Source of the DNA: CALJEL01 sp041082235
GTDB taxonomy: Bacteria; Nitrospirota; Thermodesulfovibrionia; Thermodesulfovibrionales; CALJEL01
Direction of reading: 5' to 3'
NCBI GenBank assembly: GCA_041082235.1
Contig: JBDOIG010000226.1
Coordinates: 1-10,012, forward strand
Length of the DNA stretch: 10,012 nt
Part shown: piece after piece, positions 6,356 to 10,012 of the stretch
How the letters are laid out: each line of letters opens with the position of its first letter
Position numbering within the stretch: the first letter of the stretch is position 1
Translations under genes and position numbers: made by a program
The notes under the pieces: model-generated
Databases searched by the model: none
The model's input: the letters and a program-made list of their open reading frames with translations, nothing else
Told to the model about the DNA's origin: nothing

Positions 6356-6362
6356 TAAGACC

Positions 6363-7337
6363 ATGAGTGCTACAAGATGGTTTATAGGATTATTTTTAGC
6401 CACATTATTAATAGCTGGATGCGGTGGAGGCGGAGGCGGAAGTGCAGGTGGAGGCGGGTTAACTCCACCAACCCCTCCGTCTGGCTCATTGGATACAAGC
6501 TTTGACGGAGACGGCAAGGTAACTACACCTATTGGAAGTGGTGATGATGTAGCCAATGCCATAGCCATTCAGGGTGATGGTAAGATAGTGGTTGCAGGGT
6601 ATTCATCGAATGGCACTAATTTGGACTTTACCATTGTTAGGTATAATACAGACGGCTTATTGGATACAAGCTTTGGCAGTGGCGGCAAGGTAACTACAGA
6701 TTTTGGAAATGATGATGCTGCCTATGCCATGGCCATTCAGGGTGATGGTAAGATAGTGGTTGCAGGGTATTCATCGAATGGCACTAATTTGGACTTTACC
6801 ATTGTTAGGTATAATACAGACGGCTCATTGGATACAAGCTTTGACGGAGACGGCAAGGTAACTACAGATATTGGAATTGGAAGTTATGATTTTGCCAATA
6901 CCATAGCCATTCAGGGTGATGGTAAGATAGTGGTTGCAGGGTATTCATCGAATGGCAGTAATAATGACTTTGCCATTGTTAGGTATAATACAGACGGCTC
7001 ATTAGATACAAGCTTTGGCAGTGACGGCAAGGTAACTACACCTATTGGAAGTGGTGATGATGAAGCCTATGCCATAGCCATTCAGGGTGATGGTAAGATA
7101 GTGGTTGCAGGGTATTCATCGAATGGCAGTAATAATGACTTTGCCATTGTTAGGTATAATGCAGACGGCTCATTGGATACAAGCTTTGGCACTGGCGGCA
7201 AGGTAACTACAGATTTTGGGGGTGATGATGCTGCTGCCTATGCCATAGCCATTCAGGGTGATGGTAAGATAGTGGTTGCAGGGTATTCATGGAATGGTAG
7301 TAATAATGACTTTGCCATTGCGAGGTACTGGCCATAA
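6363..7337 (+). CDS. Lipoprotein with five delta-60 (DUF5122) repeats
   Basis: A 324-residue exported protein. Residues 1-19 form a lipoprotein signal peptide (SATRWFIGLFLATLLIAG) ending in the lipobox IAGC, with Cys20 as the predicted lipidation site. Gly rather than Asp at +2 suits outer-membrane sorting by the enterobacterial rule. A Gly/Ser/Pro-rich linker (21-40) leads into five tandem repeats of 57, 56, 58, 57 and 56 residues. Each runs GSLDTSFG..GKVTT....DDA.A.AIQGDGKIVVAGYS.NG..NDF.IVRYN.D. This is the delta-60/DUF5122 pattern found in many copies in deltaproteobacterial surface proteins and regarded as beta-propeller-like. The last unit ends in ARYWP at the stop, so the array closes cleanly. 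Function is unknown; a surface-exposed binding or structural role is inference. The gene is monocistronic, with its own promoter, leader and terminator. Repeats are nearly identical in DNA, so copy number may vary between strains. Confidence 0.88.
   Translation: MSATRWFIGLFLATLLIAGCGGGGGGSAGGGGLTPPTPPSGSLDTSFDGDGKVTTPIGSGDDVANAIAIQGDGKIVVAGYSSNGTNLDFTIVRYNTDGLLDTSFGSGGKVTTDFGNDDAAYAMAIQGDGKIVVAGYSSNGTNLDFTIVRYNTDGSLDTSFDGDGKVTTDIGIGSYDFANTIAIQGDGKIVVAGYSSNGSNNDFAIVRYNTDGSLDTSFGSDGKVTTPIGSGDDEAYAIAIQGDGKIVVAGYSSNGSNNDFAIVRYNADGSLDTSFGTGGKVTTDFGGDDAAAYAIAIQGDGKIVVAGYSWNGSNNDFAIARYWP
6483..7334 (+). repeat. Five in-frame tandem repeats of 168-174 bases
   Basis: Units are 6483-6653 (171), 6654-6821 (168), 6822-6995 (174), 6996-7166 (171) and 7167-7334 (168). 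A 43-base core encoding AIQGDGKIVVAGYS is identical in all five, without a single synonymous change (first copy 6564-6606). Variation is patchy. Units 1 and 4 share TTPIGSGDD and units 2 and 5 share TTDFG.DDAA, giving a three-unit periodicity in the first half. In the second half, units 1-2 (GTNLDFT) contrast with units 3-5 (GSNNDFA). This fits recent duplication plus gene conversion. Confidence 0.93.
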
Positions 7338-7345
7338 AAAATAAT

Positions 7346-7367
7346 AGGTAGGTCTTTAATCCTGCCT
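7346..7367 (+). repeat. Small hairpin just after the lipoprotein stop
   Basis: AGGTAGG (7346-7352) pairs with CCTGCCT (7361-7367) over 7 positions with one G-U, around an 8-base loop, and is followed by TCTTT. It may be a weak first terminator or a 3'-end stabiliser ahead of the main terminator. Confidence 0.4.
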
Positions 7368-7372
7368 TCTTT

Positions 7373-7412
7373 AAAAAGGGGAGGGGTTGGTTTTTCTACC
7401 CCTTCCCTTTTT
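7373..7412 (+). terminator. Strong rho-independent terminator
   Basis: AAAAAGGGGAGGGGT (7373-7387) pairs with ACCCCTTCCCTTTTT (7398-7412) over 15 positions with one G-U, around a 10-base loop. TTAA flanks extend the stem by two. The 3' arm ends in five T's. It closes the lipoprotein transcript and implies that mltG has its own promoter in 7413-7543. Confidence 0.88.
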
Positions 7413-7450
7413 AAAAGTTTAACCTTCATCTTTGTCCTTCCTTGGAATCT

Positions 7451-7480
7451 TCTTAAACTGTTATTAGAAGAAGTTTAAGA
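7451..7480. repeat. 9-base inverted repeat upstream of mltG
   Basis: TCTTAAACT (7451-7459) and AGTTTAAGA (7472-7480) are perfect inverted copies separated by 12 bases, about 64 bases before mltG. A TATAAA-like -10 lies at 7519-7524 without a recognisable -35. The dyad could be an operator for the mltG-ispG transcript or a chance AT-rich pair. Confidence 0.35.
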
Positions 7481-7543
7481 GCCTGTCTTATCTGGCCTTC
7501 TATCTGTTTGCTATTAACTATAAAAATCTGTCAAAATATTTAA

Positions 7544-8563
7544 ATGAGAAAAAAGGATATATTGCTCAGCATTGCTGGATTGTTTTTTGTCATTATTATT
7601 TATCTTGCTTTTCAATTATTTGTTCCAGCAAGAAGAGAACCTGAGAAACTTGAGGTCTTCATTCCCAGGGGAATGAGCTTCAGACAGGTTGTGAATCTTC
7701 TTTATGAAAAGAGGCTTTTGAGGGATAGAAACCTCTTTATTATCCTTGGAAGGCTTTCCGGTCTTGACAGGTCCCTGAGATATGGTTATTACGAATTCCT
7801 TGGTGGTGTAAGCCCTGTAGCTGTCTTCCAGAAACTGCTGAGGGGAGAGATAGAAGAATACGAGATTCAGATTATAGAGGGTCACACACTTGCTGATGTT
7901 GCACAGATTCTTGAAGAAAAAGGCATAGTTGAAAAGGAAAGGTTTTTTAAACTTGTGAAGGACAGGGGTCTTCTCAGGGAGCTTTCTGTAGATGCACCCT
8001 CTCTTGAGGGATATCTTTTCCCTACAAAATATAAGATTCCAAAAGGCACTGATGTAGTGGATATTATAAGATTTATGGTTAATACCACAAGAAGACTCAT
8101 AGGCCCTTTTATAGAAAGGGCAGAGGAGATCGGGTTTACAGAGAATCAGCTTCTCACCCTTGCCTCTATAATTGAAAAAGAGGCAAGGGTTGATTATGAA
8201 AGACCCTTAATTTCAGCTGTTTATCATAATAGACTCAAGCGAGGAATGAAGCTCCAGGCAGATCCTACAACTATATATGACCTTAAAGGCACAAAGAAAC
8301 TTGTTACCAGAAAGGACCTCTTAAAAAAATCAAAATATAATACCTATATTCACAGGGGGCTTCCACCGGGACCGATTGCAGCACCAGGACTTAAGTCAGT
8401 TGTAGCTGCAGTGAATCCAGCTGATGTCAATTATCTTTACTTTGTCTCAAATAACGACGGCACACATAATTTTTCTGAAAGATTTGATGAGCACAGACAG
8501 GCTGTTCAGGAATATGTAAAAAAGAAAAGACAGGCAAGACAGCAGAGGCAGGCTGTACAATGA
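7544..8563 (+). CDS. mltG: Endolytic peptidoglycan transglycosylase MltG (YceG-like)
   Basis: Inner-membrane lytic transglycosylase that cleaves nascent glycan strands on the periplasmic face and is thought to release new chains from the synthesis machinery. The 339-residue length is normal. A single N-terminal membrane segment (about 6-26) follows the positive MRKK. A LysM-like region lies at about 35-105. The catalytic YceG domain shows LEGYLFPTKY (154-163), LASIIEKEA (206-214) holding the candidate catalytic Glu (211, or 213), NRLKRGMKLQADPTTIYDL (229-247), NTYIHRGLPPGPIAAPG (266-282) and the C-terminal YFVSNNDGTHNF. The tail is rich in Lys, Arg and Gln. No Shine-Dalgarno precedes the ATG; the bases are AT-rich, but the N-terminus fits the family. 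Its last codon overlaps the ispG start by ATGA, so the two are translationally coupled. Confidence 0.95.
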   Translation: MRKKDILLSIAGLFFVIIIYLAFQLFVPARREPEKLEVFIPRGMSFRQVVNLLYEKRLLRDRNLFIILGRLSGLDRSLRYGYYEFLGGVSPVAVFQKLLRGEIEEYEIQIIEGHTLADVAQILEEKGIVEKERFFKLVKDRGLLRELSVDAPSLEGYLFPTKYKIPKGTDVVDIIRFMVNTTRRLIGPFIERAEEIGFTENQLLTLASIIEKEARVDYERPLISAVYHNRLKRGMKLQADPTTIYDLKGTKKLVTRKDLLKKSKYNTYIHRGLPPGPIAAPGLKSVVAAVNPADVNYLYFVSNNDGTHNFSERFDEHRQAVQEYVKKKRQARQQRQAVQ

Positions 8564-9627
8564 TAAACAGAAAAAAGACCAGAAGGATTTATCTTGGCAA
8601 TGTGGCCATAGGAGACGGCGCACCTGTATCCATTCAGTCAATGACAAAGACAGACACAAGGGATGTCCTTGCAACAATAAATCAGATAAAGGAGCTCGCT
8701 GTTCAGGGATGCCAGATTATAAGACTTGCTATCCCTGATATGGAGGCAGCAGTTGCACTTGGCAGGATTAAGGCTGAAAGCCCTATTCCTGTTATTGCTG
8801 ATATACACTTTGACTACAGGCTTGCCCTTGAGGCAATAAAACAAGGGGTGGATGGCCTGAGGATTAATCCAGGGAATATCGGTGCAAAGTGGAAGATAAA
8901 AGAGGTTGTGAAAGCTGCCTCTGAAAGGCGGATTCCTATCAGGATTGGTGTGAATGCAGGCAGTCTTGAGAGAGACCTTCTTGAAAAATACGGTCACCCC
9001 ACAGCAGAGGCCCTTGTGGAAAGTGCAAGGAGAAATATTGAACTCCTTGAAGAACTTAACTACAAGGAAATAAAGGTTTCTCTTAAATCATCAGGGGTGA
9101 TGGAGACAGTGCAGGCATACAGGCTTTTTTCAGAAAGATTTGATTATCCCTTACATGTTGGCATATCAGAGGCAGGCCCGCCACCTCAGGGGATTGTGAA
9201 GAGTGCAATTGGCATAGGGATCCTTCTTTCTGAAGGTATAGGCGATACCATAAGGGTATCACTTACATCTGAACCAGCTCTTGAGGTAAAGGTAGCTCAA
9301 TGGATTCTCAGGGCCCTTGGTCTCACAGAAGGGCCTGAGCTTATCTCCTGTCCCACCTGTGGAAGGTGCACGATAGATATAATAAAATTAGCAAATGAGG
9401 TCTCAGCTCGGCTATCTTCCATTAAAGAGAGTGTAACTGTTGCTGTAATGGGATGTCCTGTAAATGGGCCAGGTGAGGCAAGGGAGGCTGATTTTGGTGT
9501 AGCTGGTGGAAGGGGCAAGGGCGTACTCTTTAAAAAGGGCAGGGTTATCAGGGAGGTTTCAGAGGACAGGATAGTGGAAAGCCTTATTGAACTCATAGAT
9601 GAAGAGTTAAAGCGTGATGAGTTATGA
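8560..9627 (+). CDS. ispG: 4-hydroxy-3-methylbut-2-en-1-yl diphosphate synthase IspG (GcpE)
   Basis: Iron-sulfur enzyme of the MEP isoprenoid pathway that reductively converts MEcPP to HMBPP in the cytoplasm, with electrons from ferredoxin or flavodoxin. The 355-residue product is the usual bacterial two-domain form. A TIM barrel (about 1-255) includes GAPVSIQSMTKTDTRD (20-35), LRINPGNIG (100-108) and IRIGVNAGSLE (127-137). The C-terminal cluster domain has SCPTCGRC with Cys264 and Cys267, then GCPVNGPGE with Cys299 and Glu306. Their spacing matches the three-Cys-plus-Glu 4Fe-4S ligand set of E. coli IspG. The ATG overlaps the mltG stop (ATGA), so translation probably depends on mltG ribosomes. 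The final codons and the stop lie inside the left arm of the repeat element at 9612-9692, so the KRDEL tail may be repeat-derived. Confidence 0.96.
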   Translation: MINRKKTRRIYLGNVAIGDGAPVSIQSMTKTDTRDVLATINQIKELAVQGCQIIRLAIPDMEAAVALGRIKAESPIPVIADIHFDYRLALEAIKQGVDGLRINPGNIGAKWKIKEVVKAASERRIPIRIGVNAGSLERDLLEKYGHPTAEALVESARRNIELLEELNYKEIKVSLKSSGVMETVQAYRLFSERFDYPLHVGISEAGPPPQGIVKSAIGIGILLSEGIGDTIRVSLTSEPALEVKVAQWILRALGLTEGPELISCPTCGRCTIDIIKLANEVSARLSSIKESVTVAVMGCPVNGPGEAREADFGVAGGRGKGVLFKKGRVIREVSEDRIVESLIELIDEELKRDEL

Positions 9628-9692
9628 GTTAATTAACTCATTATCCATTACGCCATCACACATTACGAACTCATTACGCATCACGGATTACG
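9612..9692 (+). repeat. CATTACG-type heptamer element with a palindromic head, ispG/panC junction
   Basis: The head is an imperfect 42-base palindrome (arms 9612-9632 and 9633-9653, 17 of 21 positions pairing). Its centre ATGAGTTAATTAACTCAT (9624-9641) is perfect and contains the ispG stop codon. Heptamers follow: CATTACG at 9646, 9661 and 9672, CATCACG at 9679 and GATTACG at 9686, the last three contiguous. AAT, AAA and the panC ATG come next. No Shine-Dalgarno is present before panC. The same heptamer order precedes bioA at 2456-2433 on the minus strand. Confidence 0.75.
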
Positions 9693-9698
9693 AATAAA

Positions 9699-10012
9699 AT
9701 GAAGATTATAAAGACTATTAAAGAGATGCAGGAGCTTTCAAGGAGTCTTATCCTTCAGGGTAAGAAGCTCGGCTTTGTGCCAACAATGGGAGCCCTTCAC
9801 GAGGGCCATCTCAGTCTTGTAAGGCAGGCAAGAAAGGACAATGATGTTGTTATTGTGAGCATATTTGTGAATCCCATTCAATTTGGACCGCATGAGGATT
9901 TTGCTCGCTACCCAAGGGACCTTGAGGGTGACAGTGAAAAACTCAAAAATGAATCAGTAGATATCCTTTTTTATCCTGACATGAAGGAAATGTATCCAGA
10001 GGGATATAAAAC
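9699..10012 (+). CDS. panC: Pantothenate synthetase (pantoate-beta-alanine ligase), N-terminal fragment
   Basis: ATP-dependent cytoplasmic ligase joining pantoate and beta-alanine to make pantothenate for CoA. The first 104 codons are present; the gene runs off the right edge (complete enzymes are about 280 residues). The fragment has the nucleotidyl-transferase fold signature PTMGALHEGHLSLV (28-41) with the HxGH pair His34/His37. It then has SIFVNPIQFGPHEDFARYPR (54-73), which contributes substrate-binding Asn58 and Gln61, and DILFYPDMKEMYPEGY (88-103). The start matches the family (MKIIKTIKEM). The 71 bases after ispG are mostly CATTACG-type heptamers, and no Shine-Dalgarno is visible. It is probably co-transcribed with mltG and ispG unless the repeat element interrupts the transcript. 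Confidence 0.95.
   Translation, partial: MKIIKTIKEMQELSRSLILQGKKLGFVPTMGALHEGHLSLVRQARKDNDVVIVSIFVNPIQFGPHEDFARYPRDLEGDSEKLKNESVDILFYPDMKEMYPEGYK

Larger units (their letters stand above)
5968..6362. other. 395-base intergenic region: no convincing gene, promoter and leader at its right end
   Basis: No reading frame longer than a few dozen codons with a plausible start was found on either strand. The left part has no clear terminator for the acyltransferase gene; the best candidate is a weak AAGG/CCTT stem followed by six T's at about 6159-6176. Small palindromes occur: GATTTTAAAATC at 6080-6091 and CATTTAAATG at 6180-6189. At 6192-6226 a short tract (CATTACT ... TTAATTACGGATG) looks like a degenerate relative of the CATTACG heptamers near bioA and panC. 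The right end holds the promoter and leader hairpin of the delta-60 lipoprotein gene. Confidence 0.6.

Noticed and set aside
6309..6362. 18-codon N-terminal extension of the delta-60 lipoprotein
   Set aside because: It has no ribosome site, overlaps the leader hairpin and would place the lipoprotein signal peptide internally. The ATG at 6363 has a well-spaced AGGAG.
6483..7334. CRISPR or intergenic satellite interpretation of the tandem repeats
   Set aside because: The repeats are in frame, 168-174 bases long without unique spacers, and encode a known protein repeat family.

Overview
The window comes from a Gram-negative bacterium with a moderately AT-rich genome. Arg is mostly AGG/AGA and ATA is common for Ile. 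KdsD (Kdo synthesis) and an LpxL-type acyltransferase imply an LPS-bearing outer membrane. Gene content and codon style suggest an uncultured Nitrospirota (Thermodesulfovibrionia-like) or deltaproteobacterial-type lineage. That placement is inference, because no rRNA or other marker gene is present.

Layout. Positions 1-2432 are a minus-strand run read bioA -> kdsD -> a flavin-reductase-like gene cut by the left edge. Positions 2433-2603 are a divergent control region with two strong inverted repeats. From 2604 everything reads on the plus strand: a Lon-family ATP-dependent protease (2604-5024), an LpxL/HtrB-type acyltransferase (5074-5967), a 395-base gap with a promoter and leader hairpin, a lipoprotein of five delta-60 (DUF5122) repeats (6363-7337), a strong intrinsic terminator (7373-7412), then mltG-ispG with a 4-base ATGA overlap and panC cut by the right edge.

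How the genes work together. Most are core metabolism or envelope housekeeping: biotin (BioA), pantothenate/CoA (PanC), isoprenoids (IspG), Kdo and lipid A (KdsD, LpxL-like), peptidoglycan release (MltG) and protein quality control (Lon-like). The delta-60 lipoprotein is the one accessory gene, with its own promoter, leader and terminator.

The least expected signal is in the junctions. Two families of short repeats fill spaces inside gene runs. A CATTACG-type heptamer array lies immediately before both bioA and panC in the same orientation. A GTTTGAAC-type nest of palindromes fills the bioA/kdsD junction. In two cases the repeat runs through the upstream gene's stop codon, and the start codon that follows lacks a clear Shine-Dalgarno sequence. 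I found no CRISPR array, tRNA, rRNA, transposase or obvious defence system.
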